DNA of 64,000 nt from Sarcomyxa edulis (GCA_009761415.1 QUOL01000034.1:1-64000), one strand, 5' to 3'; shown: positions 23,377 to 35,069, counted from the first letter of the stretch. A program made the numbers and translations. Notes: generated from the letters alone by a model not told the origin.

Positions 23377-24689
23377 GCAAAACTTGCTGTCTAGCACTCA
23401 TTTTCATTCATGCTGTCGTACTCGTCTCGTACTCGTCTGCTTTCCGTGTGCATTCTCGTTGTTTCAACATCTACTTGGTTCAATCCATACCGTACGTGAA
23501 AGTTGGTCGTTTAGCTCCTTCGAAACTGACATCCCCTAGCACAGATCCAGACTAGCAATCTCGCTCGTATGATGGCTTTGATTGACATCGACATTTTCCT
23601 GACACATTGTAGGTCTAATTTATGCATATTTCTCGATTCTTTCCGGCCTATCTCAATCAGGAGGCCTTGCATTTTTTTTTACCTCCGTTATTTCGGGCTT
23701 ATACTGACATACGTTCTCACCCAGTCTCGTTCTTGTTAATCGTTTTGGAGAATATTGCCGTTGTTTCGCGTGATTGCCGGTCTGCTTAAAGGATATCGTT
23801 GTCGCATCTCGTTGTGAGTTTTCTCGGAGGATACACTCGTCGCTTCTCGTTCTTGGAGGATATTGCCGTCCGCTTGCAACATTAAGTATACATATCATAC
23901 CGTTCTGTGTTTGTGTCCTGTATTGACTCCTCCCACTTTTAGCCCTCTCCATCATCTGATTGTGAACCAGTATAATATTCCCGAGCAAAACCCCTCTTCC
24001 TAATCCCCATGGTATCATTCCCCTTTCCATGCAGTCAATTACTTCAGACTTTCCTGTCAGTGATTCTTTGCCGTGCTCAGATTTCTAGATAGTAGTCCTG
24101 CTGTTTCTTCCTTTTTGGACCAATAATGATGTGTAGGCTCTACACACATTCTATTCTCTTTTCGTCACTGCATGGGCTTTGACACTCAAACTGATGAAAT
24201 CTGCAGTCACGCCGAGTCCATATCGCGCATTGGTGTTTGTTTTGGGTCAAACAGCTCACCAAACTCAAACTCAAACTAACTCCCTGCAAGAGGGTGCCCT
24301 GGTCTATGGCTGGGGCCCGGGATATTCAAGTCGTTCACAACATTTTGCCCTCACGCCAAAATGCTGTGTACCTACATCAATGTCATTTCCGTACTAGTAC
24401 TACACACGCAAATGCAGGAGTAAGTTGTTTCCTTGTCTACAATGTATTTGGTATATACTTATTGACCTTCCTGTCGACACTAGCACGCGTTGTCGCGGTA
24501 AAGACGTGTCCTGTTTTGCGTGACCTGGCACGTGACCTCGCACATAAACAAACAACTTCCTTGCTGACTTTTTCTTTTTTTCTTCTTGTTTTGTTTCCAT
24601 TTCCTTCTTCTAACCTCTCCCTCTCGTCCTCTCCTTTGCTCTCTTCCTTCGCTCGTATCGCTTTCGACATCGCTTTCGACATTCTATAG
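23377..24689. other. Noncoding leader/spacer between cloverleaf copies B and C
   Basis: About 1.3 kb without a supportable gene. Two imperfect copies of a GGATATTGCCGT / GGATATCGTTGT-type segment lie at 23745-23880. No ATG-started frame has codon or domain support. It may be a long 5' leader with further introns, or unrelated spacer. Confidence 0.35.
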
Positions 24690-24745
24690 GTGAGTTGCTT
24701 CATTGTTCTGCTTTTCTTTCGTGCTGTCCCCCTCCCCTTCTCTCT

Positions 24746-24870
24746 GGTCTATCCAAGCAAGGGAGAGTTGACTCTCCTGTCCACTCCCTTGCTGACTGCG
24801 GCGTTGACTCTCCTGTCCGCTGTGGTCCCCAAGACATTGACTCCTTTGTCTGTCTTGGTGTTGGATCACC
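24746..24870 (+). ncRNA. Four-way-junction structured element, copy C
   Basis: The closing stem GGT..ATCCAA / TTGGAT.ACC pairs fully. Hairpin stems are CAAGGGAGAG/CACTCCCTTG (a G-C pair of copy B replaced by A-T), CTGCGGCG/CGCTGTGG (with G-T pairs) and CCAAGACA/TGTCTTGG (perfect). Caps are TTGACTCTCCTGTC twice and TTGACTCCTTTGTC. The predicted intron runs from 24690 (TAG|GTGAGT) to 24933 (branch-like GCTAAT, acceptor TTACAG). Confidence 0.78.
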
Positions 24871-24983
24871 AATTTTGTTTTCTTCTGCATGGTCTGTCTT
24901 CTTGTTTCCGGGTGCTAATGTGTATCTTTACAGTCATTCCTTGCTGCATATCTATAATCCTATATTGCCCCTGCTTCGCCGTT

Positions 24984-25190
24984 CCCTTCGACATGTACGT
25001 TGAATTTCTTACAATTTGCGACTCGGCCTACCCACTAACAAATTTCGATGCAGACCTACATCTTATTCAGTCTCGCCTCTCTGGTTCTTCTTGCCTCAAG
25101 TTTGCCGCCGCTATCGCCCTCCCCTTAGCATTGTACGTTACATCTAGAAACTTCACAAAGTCAACATGCCCACTAATGTTGCTCGATGCA
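24984..25190 (+). other. Two small look-alike introns in the leader
   Basis: Two GT...AG intervals (about 24989-25052 and 25130-25190) both begin GTACGTT and end CCCACTAA...TCGATGCAG. They look like duplicated leader introns between cloverleaf copies C and D. They support the view that 23.1-25.5 kb is a spliced 5' leader, but no transcript evidence is available here. Confidence 0.4.
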
Positions 25191-25283
25191 GCTCTACTTC
25201 CTGCTTACCGGCCTTAGTTCTGTATCGACGAGGACATTGTAAGTCAATTTAGCCGTTTTATTGTCTCGTTCCATCTCTTCTGT

Positions 25284-25408
25284 AGTCTATCCAAGTGAGG
25301 GGGTGTTGACTCTCCTGTCCAACCCCTTGCTTTCCGCGACATTGACTCTCCTGTCCGTCGCGGCACTCAAGACATTGACTCTATTGTCTGTCTTGGAGTT
25401 GGGTCACT
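25284..25408 (+). ncRNA. Four-way-junction structured element, copy D
   Basis: The closing stem is AGT..ATCCAA / TTGGGT.ACT: the outer G-C pair of the other copies is changed on both sides to A-T, a compensatory change. Hairpin stems are TGAGGGGGTG/CAACCCCTTG (one mismatch), CCGCGAC/GTCGCGG (perfect) and CAAGACA/TGTCTTG (perfect). Caps are TTGACTCTCCTGTC twice and TTGACTCTATTGTC. The predicted intron runs from 25239 (ATT|GTAAGT) to 25461 (branch TCTAAC, acceptor TGTAG), ending 15 nt before the ATG at 25477. Confidence 0.8.
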
Positions 25409-26962
25409 ACTTCTATCTTGTTCCGGTGGTTTCAGATTTTTCTAACGGTTCATTTGTGTAGTCATCCTTTCGGTTTATGGCGCCTCCTGCACCGACACGC
25501 ATCACGTGTTCCGTGACGTGCAATACCCCACAAACTCGAACATCGCAGGCTCGTAGAGGGCGTAAGAAAACCGGTGCCAGGAAGAAGGCATTCTTGCCAT
25601 CGTCGTCAGATCATGACTCTCCGTCTTCGGAGGAAGAAGCTGGCTCTTCGGGCCATGAAACCATGCCGTCCGAAGATTCCAACCAGGTGGAACGCAAAGT
25701 TGGCCGTCCGCCACCAGGAGCAGTAAGGAGTGTAATCCTTTGACGTCTCAGCGCCAATCTCCTCCAACTCCCTCCGTGCCTCAGCACCAACCTCCTCCAA
25801 TTCCATCCGCGTCTCAGCACCAAGCCCCTCCGCCTTCTGCAATTACACAACTCGCCGTGTCGACACCTTCTCCTGCTACGCCATTGCGTACGCCGACATT
25901 GCCAGATCCACCTCCCACCCCATCTGTCCAACGTGTCCGGACAAAAAGGAGGAGGACAGATAAAGCTGCCTCTAGGGCAATGTACCCCGCTTCCGTAGAC
26001 ATGAGCACCGTCAAGTATCCGTCAGCCTCTTCTCTGCAGCCTTATGAGCGAAATAGTGGATGGTTTGCGTACCGGTACGCCTTTTGGCATGCAACAAGGA
26101 AGATAATATGTCACGTTCAATATATTGGTGACACGCCAATTCTCGGTATTCCCGAGAATGAAGAAGAGGCTGAGAGACTTGTCAAGACCAACATCCAAGT
26201 CTTCGAGACTGGCGCGTTTCACCCACTTCCCAAGGGCTGGATTGTTCCTGCCCACCATCTCACAACTTCTCAACAGTTTGCAGACGACTACGATGATTGG
26301 CTTGCATCCAAAGATTGGAGTCCTGAGGATCTGGAGACGGGACCTTGGCTGTCAGTGCCACTAGAGGAGCCCGAGACTCCGGAAGGGCCTGTTGGTGAGC
26401 AAGCGTTCTGTATAGACAGCTCGCCATCGGAAGTCATCGGTTGCAACATCGATGATGACTTACTCCCACAAATCAACAGTGATTTTGTGTGTGACCAAAG
26501 ACTGGCCGGGTTGTGGATGTCGCGGATTTGGATGATGATCAAGATGAAGATGGAAATGATGATGCGCCAATCATCAAGTCTTCCCCTTCTGGAAGTGATT
26601 GGAGTAAAGATCGCAAGGAGAAGGAGGCAAAGTTGGAATTCCGACGGAAATTGGGCTATGATGAGCCACACACTGAGGAAGAGGACAATGAGGAGGACTT
26701 GGAACTTGAGGGAGAAGTTGTGGAGAGTCCTGACAGAGTTAATCACAAGGGGAAAGGGAAAGCTAAGGAGGTACATGTCGGCTCGGAGGATGAGATTGAT
26801 ACAGTGGATTGTAAGAGAGGTTCTCTTTCAAAAGATAAACTTGCGCGGATCGATTCGCTGCGCCGTTTGATTGAGATGGCCATTGAAGACCTAGCGAAAA
26901 CTCTCAACAGGTCGCACTCTCTGGTCAAGTTAAACATTGGCTTCTTGATCACGCCGTCCCGT

Positions 26963-28709
26963 TGTGATGAGGACTGTGGCGCTAGGAGTAGATGGGTTAG
27001 ACTCCTAACTGTAGTTCGCCTCTAGGGGGTAAGGTGACGTTTTCTCGGAGGGGATTTTACGTAGCGAGAAATCCTAATGCCCAGTGACTTGTATTTGGAT
27101 AATGTGTTCGTAAAACGGTGGCGAGGTGGGTATGAGATGATGAGGTGTAAGGAAAGCTTCGGACTTGTAGGTTCGTTCTCGGTAAGCCGTTTAGAGGTTT
27201 CGGACAGCTATAAGTTTGTTCTCAAAAAACCTGCGAAGGCTTTGGACAGCTTTCGGAGAGCTGACCGATGCTTCGGACAGCTTATAAACGTCTTTGGAGA
27301 GCTATCGAGGGCTTCGGACAGTTATAAGTTCGTTCTTGGAGAACCTACGAAGGCCTCGGACAGCTCTCGGTGAGCTGACCGATGCTTTGTATAGCTATAA
27401 AACGTCCTCGGAGAATTATCGAAGGTTTCGGACAGTTCTGAATTGATTTCGGAGAGCTTCGAGGGTTTCGGACAGCTCTGAACTGATTTCGGAGAGCTTC
27501 CTTTGTTCCGAGAGTGATACTGCTGGCTGAATCAAGTCCTTTTCTCTTTGTTCGACCGACTCCTGTAATCGTTTCCTTGTCTCGGTTTCAGAAGTATGAG
27601 AAAGAGATAGAATTCCTATAGAGAGTGACTGGGTAGTTGGTCGATTTGGGTATGTTCCTCTGGTTCTCGTCCACACTGGTTCTATCTACCGTTCTCCATG
27701 TCCTATCCTACTTTATATATGAATTCCTTCCCTGTCCTTGCCTAATTCTTCACCCCGAGTGCCGTCCCAAGGTCCCCGAGATCTCCAATGATGAAACAGA
27801 TCCGGTATTGGTTTTGATGTGTCCGAACCTCGCTCAGTGTGAAAGGTTAGGGCCTGAGGTGTTCTCTGAAAGCGTTGCAAGGTGAATTTGTGAAGGGATG
27901 AAACATGTCCGAGTGAGCAGGATGATGGGGAGCTTCCGATAGATTTTTCCAAGATGCGACGGCCAAAGTTGTCCGAGAAGAGTGAATTTGATGTGGGTTG
28001 CTAGGCGGAGACCTGTAGTGTCTTTGTTAGCGGGCGATACCTCGCTTACAAGTGCTGTGTCATGTGATAAACACAGAGGGAAGAATATTCCGTAGCACCA
28101 CTTGGTCAGGGTGGACGGAGGTCTTAACGAGGCGTCCAGATGCATGGAAAGGTGTGAATTGAGATCGCAATGTAAAGGGAATATGTCCGATTTGATAGGA
28201 AGAACAGCTCAGGGCAGCAAGCATCACGTTGGCGGTATGTCGACTGGTGGCGATGTTTTGTCGGTGAAGTATCTCTCGATGAGGTCTTCTAGAGGTGAAA
28301 GGGAGCCTGCTGAAACGATTTGGGATCTGTCCGAAGGATCTAGGGGGCCGCGGAGAGGTGATCGAGTATATTGGACTTTCGGTCAGGTGAAACGACGATA
28401 GGGAATTGGGTTCTGGCGGTAGATTTCCCTCGGAGAAGTTGTTCGTGTGTGATTTCAAGTATTCCAAAACGTTCTGAGACGTGACCGAAGGCGGGTTAGC
28501 GTTTCGTGAGTGGATGAAGAGGCCGCTTTCGGGGAGAAACCGTCAAGTAGCGGGTACTTGGTGTCTTTCAGTGTCCGGTCATTCGAAAAGTAAGTCGTTT
28601 GTGGTGATGCCACCAGTATCTCTGTAGTTAGCTATGTCTGGGGAGTCGCATAAGAGTAGGTTGTTGTATAGTTGTCGATTCCTTGGCTGGGGATGCTGGC
28701 ATCCTCACA
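26963..28709 (+). mobile_element. 1747-bp TG...CA interspersed repeat, copy 1
   Basis: It starts TGTGATGAGGAC and ends GGCATCCTCACA; ends are TGTGA / TCACA inverted. It is flanked by CCGT on both sides (26959-26962 and 28710-28713), a 4-bp target duplication, and its removal restores an open frame. No convincing coding sequence is seen. Internally it has a degenerate minisatellite and a TATA-like promoter (CTTTATATATGAATTC at about 27712). It could be a long solo LTR or a non-autonomous DNA element; the 4-bp duplication and lack of long inverted repeats leave this open. Confidence 0.8.
27160..27500 (+). repeat. TCGGACAGCT minisatellite inside repeat copy 1
   Basis: Degenerate tandem units of the type CTTCGGACAGCTATAAG / TTCGTTCTCGGAGAGC, roughly 55-60 bp, occur about six times. 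The same block recurs in copy 3 (about 55437-55780) and, shortened, in copy 2 (about 46300-46460), accounting for most of the length difference of copy 2. Confidence 0.65.
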
Positions 28710-30639
28710 CCGTGCTGCCAACCTGTGGAATCTCTATCAGCGATTCTACTCTCTTGATCACCCTCAGCCAAAGCCAAGTGAAGGTGGTGAGCTCCTGTTC
28801 CGTCTACATTTCACTCAAACAGATACTAATAAACATTTCACAGGGGAAGCTGTCAGAGCATGGAACCGGGCTGTTCAAGCAGCATACACAGAGTTCATGG
28901 AAGGTGTAGATAGTAAGGACAAGGAGGGCTGGGAAGCTAAAAAGGAAGAGCTCCTTGCGGAACTTGCAGTTGCAGATGCCACCATTGCGATGCAATCCCC
29001 TGCCAAGGCTGTGAACACATGCATTCACCAATTGACACGCCTTGTTAGTTGGGATTTTTTCTTCCTACGATTGTGTTCTTGCTGATGTGGTACCACATAT
29101 AGGCACAAAACTGGAGTAATATTGGTGTTGAGATGTGGGGAGGTGTTGTACACCATAAACCTGAAGGCAACATCGCCAGTGGTACCTTCGCTGGCGCGCC
29201 CGAAATCAAAGCCATCATTGAAAAGAACAAAGTTCCTATCCAGGAGCTGACACATCTTGTCGCTGCAGGAATGATGTTAGTTTGTGAGTTTGCCAGTCCT
29301 TGAGCATGTCTAACACATTCTCACCATGTAGGGTGGAAATTGCCAACAAATCGGGACCTCTCATACTGCCTGTGTTGGCAGAGACAAAGAAGAAGCCCAA
29401 ACAAGATGAGGTGCGCACTCAGGTGTACCTCATGGGTTTCCTCTAAAGGCAAACCACATTTTGCAATCAAGACTGCCATCACCCATCACATCAGAGCTAT
29501 GAACTGGCCTGATGGTGTCAAGCCTCTGGGCCCTGGTTTTGAGGTCAAGAAGTTGGTCGGTGCTTCATTGGGGCAGCTCGCTGATGCACTGAATGGAGAG
29601 GAAGGGGATACAGGTCAGGTCCATCAGGTTCGGTTTGAGAAGTGGTCAGAAGGTTTGTTTCTCAATGTTTCTCTTTATTTCTACTTATCTAAGCCATTGT
29701 TCTTCACAGAGAAATGTCAACTGTCTCCAGATTCCAAGGAGTATGCAATGATTCCTTTGGTGATCTCTCAAAGTGGCCCTGTGTTGTTCCGCGTCTCAGA
29801 TTCTATGAAAGCTCCAAAGGATAAGGCTCCTGATGATCAGGGATCTTCTGATGAGGAAGTGCCTGCTCCACCTTATGACCCGTGGCAGTCGCAATCCAAT
29901 TCCGGGAACGCTGTTGCCTCCACATCTCATCTTGGTCCCCAACAGCCTCCTCCTGGTGCTCGTCCCAGACAGTCTTCCTCTCACTCTCGTAAACGCTCTG
30001 CCTCACAGCAAAGGGCCGCATCAGATTCTTATCCCTTGATGCAATCTCGCTTGCGGGCTGAGCAACAATTGGCCCAGGTGGATGAAGACTATGCAGCAGA
30101 TCACTTGGAGCAGCATCCTTCAAAACGCTCCAGAACTCAAGAACAGGAACATGCTGCTTATCCTGTGCAGTCGGACTCTTCCCAGCAACCATATCATGAT
30201 CCTCGCATGTCCAGTCACCCTCCGGAGCCACAACATGGTTATCGTCAACCTTATCGCAACTTGGACTATGAACATGATGAGCGACACATGAGGCAGGGGG
30301 ACTATAACATGGAGCCTCGTCGCTATCATGGTTATGATTATTGGAGGCAATCACCAGGTCCTCAGCCTTGGGATGAGCCTAGACGTCATTATGGTGGAGG
30401 ATATTCTGAGCCTTGATATCCCAACTATCCACCTCCACCTCCACCACCTCCCTCTTCCTGGCACCCTGATCCTGGACCTTGGCAGTATGATAATTCCAGC
30501 CGGCAGCCCAACAACCAGTCTCGTCGTGCTTCTGTTCCTCCACCTGAAAGGACCTTGGGGGTCCTCCCTCCAATGAGTTGAATAGAGGTGCATATGATGC
30601 TCCTTCCAGGCCGCGGAATGTCTACCGGGATCAGTATTG

Positions 30640-30870
30640 AGTTGTTTTATATATTTTGTACATTTACGTTTACTGGCAGATACCCATCATTGCCATGGAC
30701 TTGCATATTCTTTACGTTTACAGGCTGATACCAATAATTGCCATGGACTTGCATATTCTCTATGTTTACAGGCTGATACCAATGATTGCCATGGACTTAT
30801 ACATATCTTTACATTTTACTTTTGGCTTATACCCGCATATCTGCTCTTGCCATGGACTTGTACATGATAT
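30640..30870 (+). repeat. About 48-bp tandem repeat with GCCATGGACTT core
   Basis: Three to four units containing TTTACAGGCTGATACC and ATTGCCATGGACTTGCATA follow the AT-hook gene. The core resembles the GATTGCCATGGACTAC motif in the tails of the KDZ genes at 5057 and about 15170-15230, hinting that this is the opposite subterminal region of the same composite element. Confidence 0.6.
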
Positions 30871-30989
30871 AGAACTTTAGATCATTCTGCATGTCCTGAT
30901 ACAATATTTCTCACTGGTTGAGCACTCTGGTTCAATCTAGCGTGACATAATAGTTCATGTTCTTTGTGCACAATTGAGAAATGCCTGCC

Positions 30990-31345
30990 CAAGTATGTAG
31001 GATCTCACCATGACTGGGTGTCCCATGGTTTCGTTGTGGTTTTCCTAGGTTCAATGCGGGATTACCCCACATGACTTGGGGACTTCCCATGCACCACCTG
31101 GGAATATCCCATATCTGATGTAGGATTGTCCCATTATGACTGGGATGTCCCATTGCCTAATTAAGATTATCCCGCGTCCAATGTGGGATCATCACACATG
31201 ACTCGGGACTTTCCATTGGCCACTTGAGAATATGTTACATCTGATGTAGGACTGTCCCAGCATGACTGGGATGTCCCATTGCTCATCTGGGAATATCTCA
31301 TCGGGAATGGAGCTGTCCCATTTTAACCAAGGCATCCCATGTCTA
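30990..31345. repeat. Degenerate array of palindromic TGGGA...TCCCA motifs
   Basis: About ten units of roughly 30 bp, each an imperfect palindrome such as TGGGATGTCCCA or TGGGAATATCCCA. Similar motifs fill 13380-13520 and 13650-13770 at the palindrome centre and 5220-5450 in the left tail. They are likely subterminal repeats of the composite element; no TIR or duplication could be read beyond them. Confidence 0.5.
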
Positions 31346-31399
31346 TGCTGTGTATTCCTTTGTGAATATGGTACTTTCCAATGTATGTAAGGCTGATTA

Positions 31400-32230
31400 G
31401 ATCGTAAAGAGAAAATGGTCTGCCTTGGGAGCCAGACCACAATTTTTAGATGTATGGCAAGGCGAGTGGGAGTTTGATTGAAAGCAATGTGAGGCAGGTA
31501 AATAGTGAAACCAATGCAAGTGATGGTAATGACACATTAGACTAGAGCTGTCAAGACAGAAAATAAAATGAGAATAGCAAAGATCTAATAAATTTACAAT
31601 GGTAAATTGAAAACCGTGCAAAAGCAAAAGGGCACACAAGTGAGCGTGAGGGTGTCCTAGGTAAATGAACAATGAATGGGGGTGGTGATGATGATGTTGA
31701 TGCCAACAGCAAGAAGGAAAAGGAAAGCGAGAGGGAATAGAGAATTTATACCAATCTTTAGCCAGTGCACAAGTGCGGATCTATCTGTAGGTACTTATGA
31801 TTTGATCCATGAGAAACTCACAGGTGTGAGTAGTGTTTATTGACTCGACCTGTGGGTTAACTACCTGCACAGATCTGGGTATCAAATTTGAAGATATTTC
31901 ACAGGTACTTGCTCAAGTAGATCCGTGGGTATTACGATATACGGCACATTTGTCAGCTTTTTAGCTTCAAAGCTCAATACCCACAGGTAACAGGTACCTG
32001 TTGGCAAATACCTGGCAGCTCTGGGTATTGGTTTTGAAGATGCAACTACCCACAGGTCAAGTACCCAAACCTGTGGATCATGATCTGTGCCTAGCCTTAG
32101 ACCAATCCCGGTCAAGTACCCAAACCTGCGGATCATGATTTGTGCCCAGCCTTAGACCAATCCCAATGCAATATGAGAAACAATTACTTGCAACCAAATA
32201 AAAAAAACCTCTGCCTCGTCCTCTGGAGGC
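31400..32230. repeat. Gene-free stretch with a 56-bp tandem duplication
   Basis: Mostly low-information intergenic DNA. The segment GGTCAAGTACCCAAACCTG... is duplicated head to tail (about 32056-32111 and 32112-32165). Related degenerate phrases (ACAGGTACTTGC, ACCCACAGGT) occur from 31800 on. No gene is supported. Confidence 0.45.
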
Positions 32231-34110
32231 TTCACACCATCAGGAAAAATTACTTTGGTCTTAGGACATCTCAAAGTGCTTTAAGTCATCTCAAGTCACC
32301 AAGTCACTCAGGTCACTCAGGTCATCCCAAGCAGCCCTTAAGTCAATTGAAATAATTCCTGAACCCTGTAATGACTTAGGGTGACCTAAGGTCACGTCCA
32401 AATCACCTCAGGATCACTTATACAGCTTTGAGAAGTGTGTAGGATTGGCTAAATTTGCATATTTTGATCGTTCAATTTACTCAAGTCAAAAATGAAGTTC
32501 AAAAAACCAAATTTTATTCAAACTATTCTATATACATCAGAAATACATCTAAACTATCTGAAAGAGCAGTACAGAGCGGTAAAATAAAGTAAGACAGAAT
32601 ACATGGAGATAGGTGAAGGTGAAGATAGATACAACAAGCTAGAAACACAAAAAGAATGAAAAAAGATGTCCAGGGAGCAAGGAGAAGGTAGGAGGAGGTG
32701 TAGGAAGGTCCAGGGAGGTAGGAGGAGCAAGGAGGAAGTAGAAGAAGGTGTAGAAAGGTCCAAGAAGGTAGGAGGAGGTAAGGGGAGCAGAAAGAAGGTA
32801 GAAAAGGTGTAAAAAGGTAGGGTGAGGTAGGGGAAGGCAAAATAGAGGTGTAGGAAGGTCCAGAGAGGTAAAAAGAGGTGTAGGAAGGTCCAGGGAGGTA
32901 AAGGGAGGTGTAAGAAGGTCTAGTGAGGTAAAGGGAGGTAGTGAGAGGTGTAGGAAGGTCCAGGGAGGTAGGGGGAGCAAGAAGGAGGTAGGGGGAGGTG
33001 TAGGAAGGTCCAGGGAGGTATAGAGAGTAAATGGGAGGTAGGGGGAGCAAGAGAAAGGTGCAGAAAGGTAGAGGGAGTAAGGGGGAGGTACAGAAAAGTG
33101 AAAAGACAAGGGGACGGTGCAGGAAAGTGCAGAAAGGTGGAGGAAGCAAGGGAAAGGTACCAAGAGGTAGGAAAGCCAAAGGAGAGATACAGGAAGGTAG
33201 GAGAAGCAAGAGGAAGATGCATGGTGGTGCAGAGAGGTGAGAGAAGGAAAGAAAAGGTGCAGTAAAGCTGACCAACTAAAAAGAAGGTCTAAGGAGGTCT
33301 AGAGAGGTAGGGAAAGTCAAAGAGAGGTGTAGACAGATGGGAGGGGCAAGGATCATCTATAGACAAAGCATATCAGCAGTGAAAATGAACAGGAAAACAT
33401 ACCAAGTCCAACCAAGCTGCCACGTCACATCATCCATCATCCATCATTCTCTGTCTCCCTACCTATCAAAAAAGTATACTAGTTGGCCAGAATGTAGGAG
33501 AATACATCTATGATGATGCAGATGTTGAGGAAGAAGAGAAATGGAGGAAGCAGAAGGGAGGAGGAAGTAAGAGAAACGATGCGCTGGCAGCAAAGTTGAA
33601 CAGTGACAGTGTGATGTCACGTCACAATGAGAGCGGATTTCTCTAAGTCCAAAAAGTTTGAACACGTCTTGTAGTTTGCTTTGTAATAACATGAAAGGTG
33701 CTTTCATGTTACTGCATTGGGAGCTTGAGTCTGCGCCTGGTACATAGTGCGTTGCAGCAAACAATACTGTAAGGTTCTTTAGTGTAGTGGTCAAGTGTCG
33801 TGATGTTTCGGGCATTTCGGCGAGGAATGCTGAGGTTCTGAGTTTAACTCTTGTTGCTCGCAAAGTTTTTTCCAAATTTTACATGCATGTACTTGGTTTC
33901 TTTTTTTTACACATTTATCATTCCCATCATATGTATAGATGGACATTGTCTATCTTGGCCAGAAGTATCTTAAAGTGCCACAGATTGCTTTCACATGACC
34001 TGAGATTCCAAATATTTGTTAAGTTGGCCTAACATGACTTGTATCGACCTAAGATGTTTTCTTACACCTTGGAATAACCTGGCTAATGTCTGAGCTCTCA
34101 AGTCATGTCA
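32230..34110. mobile_element. Degenerate repeat element, family P copy 1, with polypurine minisatellite
   Basis: Parallel in layout to 39100-40970. A block of short direct repeats (AAGTCATCTC / AGGTCACTC) comes first, then a segment around TTTTATTCAA, a polypurine minisatellite (about 32640-33340) and a block sharing GATGTCACGTCACA and GCGGATTTCTCTAAGTCC. A tRNA-like stretch follows (about 33778-33860) and further short direct repeats to about 34110. No open frame makes sense. It is probably a non-autonomous element or composite SINE; ends are approximate. Confidence 0.45.
32640..33340 (+). repeat. Polypurine minisatellite 1
   Basis: Degenerate units of roughly 28-30 bp built on GGAGGTGTAGGAAGGTCCAGGGAGGTA; the + strand is strongly G/A-rich over about 700 bp. 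The long minus-strand open frames here are artefacts of polypyrimidine sequence. Such tracts can form triplex DNA. Confidence 0.8.
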
Positions 34111-35069
34111 AGACAAAGGTGTTTTTCCAGATGGAGGGGCATTTTTACATACAAGCACGGTCAGAGGAGTGAGCTCAGACGGTTTCATTATGATTGTACA
34201 ACCGCGTGCTAAAGCTGGAGCAACATTCCATGACCTGGAAGAAAGACGTCGGTGGTTGAGTTAAATTTTGAGAAGATCTGTCCACATGACGGTGTCAGTC
34301 CCAAAACTTACCACATATTAATAGGATAGTTCCACGGGATACTGTCAGAGGGGAAACAGGAAGGGAGTGAATCGAGCAGTGTCATAAGCTAAGACTTTCG
34401 ACAAGAAAAAAAAAAGAGGAACAGGATGAATAATTACATCTGACCACAGACGCCTATTGGTTCATGGCGAGTGAAGGAAAGCTTAGTACGGTTGTCCACT
34501 TCAATGGTCTGTCACCTTCGTATCAGGACTCGGATGCAGACTGTGAGAAGAGAATCTTTGCACGCACTTCACCAACGATCTTGTCAGCCCAGCCAGCATA
34601 GTATCGAAGGCATTGGACGCTATCTCCGATGTCAAAGTCTCTATCCTTCTGATCCTGGACAAACTCAATGCACCTGCTGCATTGGGCTGCCTGCAGTCTG
34701 TATGCATTTCAAGAGTTGAGCCAAGGATGGATGGACATCTACCGGATCCAACGCTTGGGTGACGTTTTTGACGTACAAAGGCATAGGGTCGGGACTTGAA
34801 ACTGAGTGAGACCAAACACTCTAAAGGTTCACCCAACAATGAGTCGAGTTTGACTTGTCATCTGGAACCGTCGAGGAGTGAAACAGCCAAAAACACGAGT
34901 TTAACGACACAGAAGAGATACAAAGACGGAACGAGTAGCGATGATGCGTTGATGAAGTGGATATCTCTGGAGAAAAAAAGGGAACGGAACCAAAAAAAAT
35001 AGTGATCATGTTCTCAGGTGGTGTTATGCAGCCTCCTCAGAAGTTGATTGAGTATCCCAACTCCCGCGT
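34111..35069. other. Intergenic stretch, no gene supported
   Basis: About 1 kb between the repeat element and the homeodomain-like gene. Short frames on both strands lack recognisable domains, plausible intron structure or repeats. Confidence 0.35.

Larger units (their letters stand above)
25477..30581 (+). pseudogene. Large AT-hook protein gene of the transposon region, interrupted by a 1747-bp repeat
   Basis: The ATG at 25477 opens MAPPAPTRITCSVT. An AT-hook-like KVGRPPPG lies near 25705-25725, followed by a Pro/Ser/Gln-rich stretch and a folded block (LQPYERNSGWFAYRYAF, ILGIPENEEEAERLVK, WIVPAHHLTTSQQF). Acidic sequence reads to ITPSR at 26962. After the insert 26963-28709 it continues in frame as AANLWNLYQRFYSLDHPQPK once the duplicated CCGT is discounted. 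Introns at 29044-29102, about 29289-29331, 29410-29448 and about 29653-29709 join WSNIGVEMWGGVVHH, HFAIKTAITHHIRAMNWP and VISQSGPVLFRVSDS. The low-complexity Pro/Gln/His/Tyr tail meets TGA at 30414-30416 but stays open to 30581. A frame change near 26400-26500 may be an intron. I do not recognise the family; a truncated paralogue starts at 48238. Confidence 0.6.

Noticed and set aside
22189..25408. TGACTC in the cloverleaf caps as Gcn4/AP-1-type promoter sites
   Set aside because: The motif is always inside a fixed 14-nt hairpin cap flanked by covarying stems, always in the same orientation relative to the predicted intron; a plain transcription-factor site would not need the stems.
27834..28467. 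Frames inside the 1747-bp repeat (103 and 135 codons, minus strand)
   Set aside because: Present in all copies through sequence identity, shifted or shortened in the diverged copy 2, without recognisable domains.
30990..31345. CRISPR-like array
   Set aside because: Units are degenerate palindromes without constant spacers, in a eukaryotic genome; they are subterminal repeats.
32523..33275. Long minus-strand open frame (Ser/Pro/Leu/Phe-rich)
   Set aside because: It is a by-product of the polypyrimidine strand of a minisatellite.
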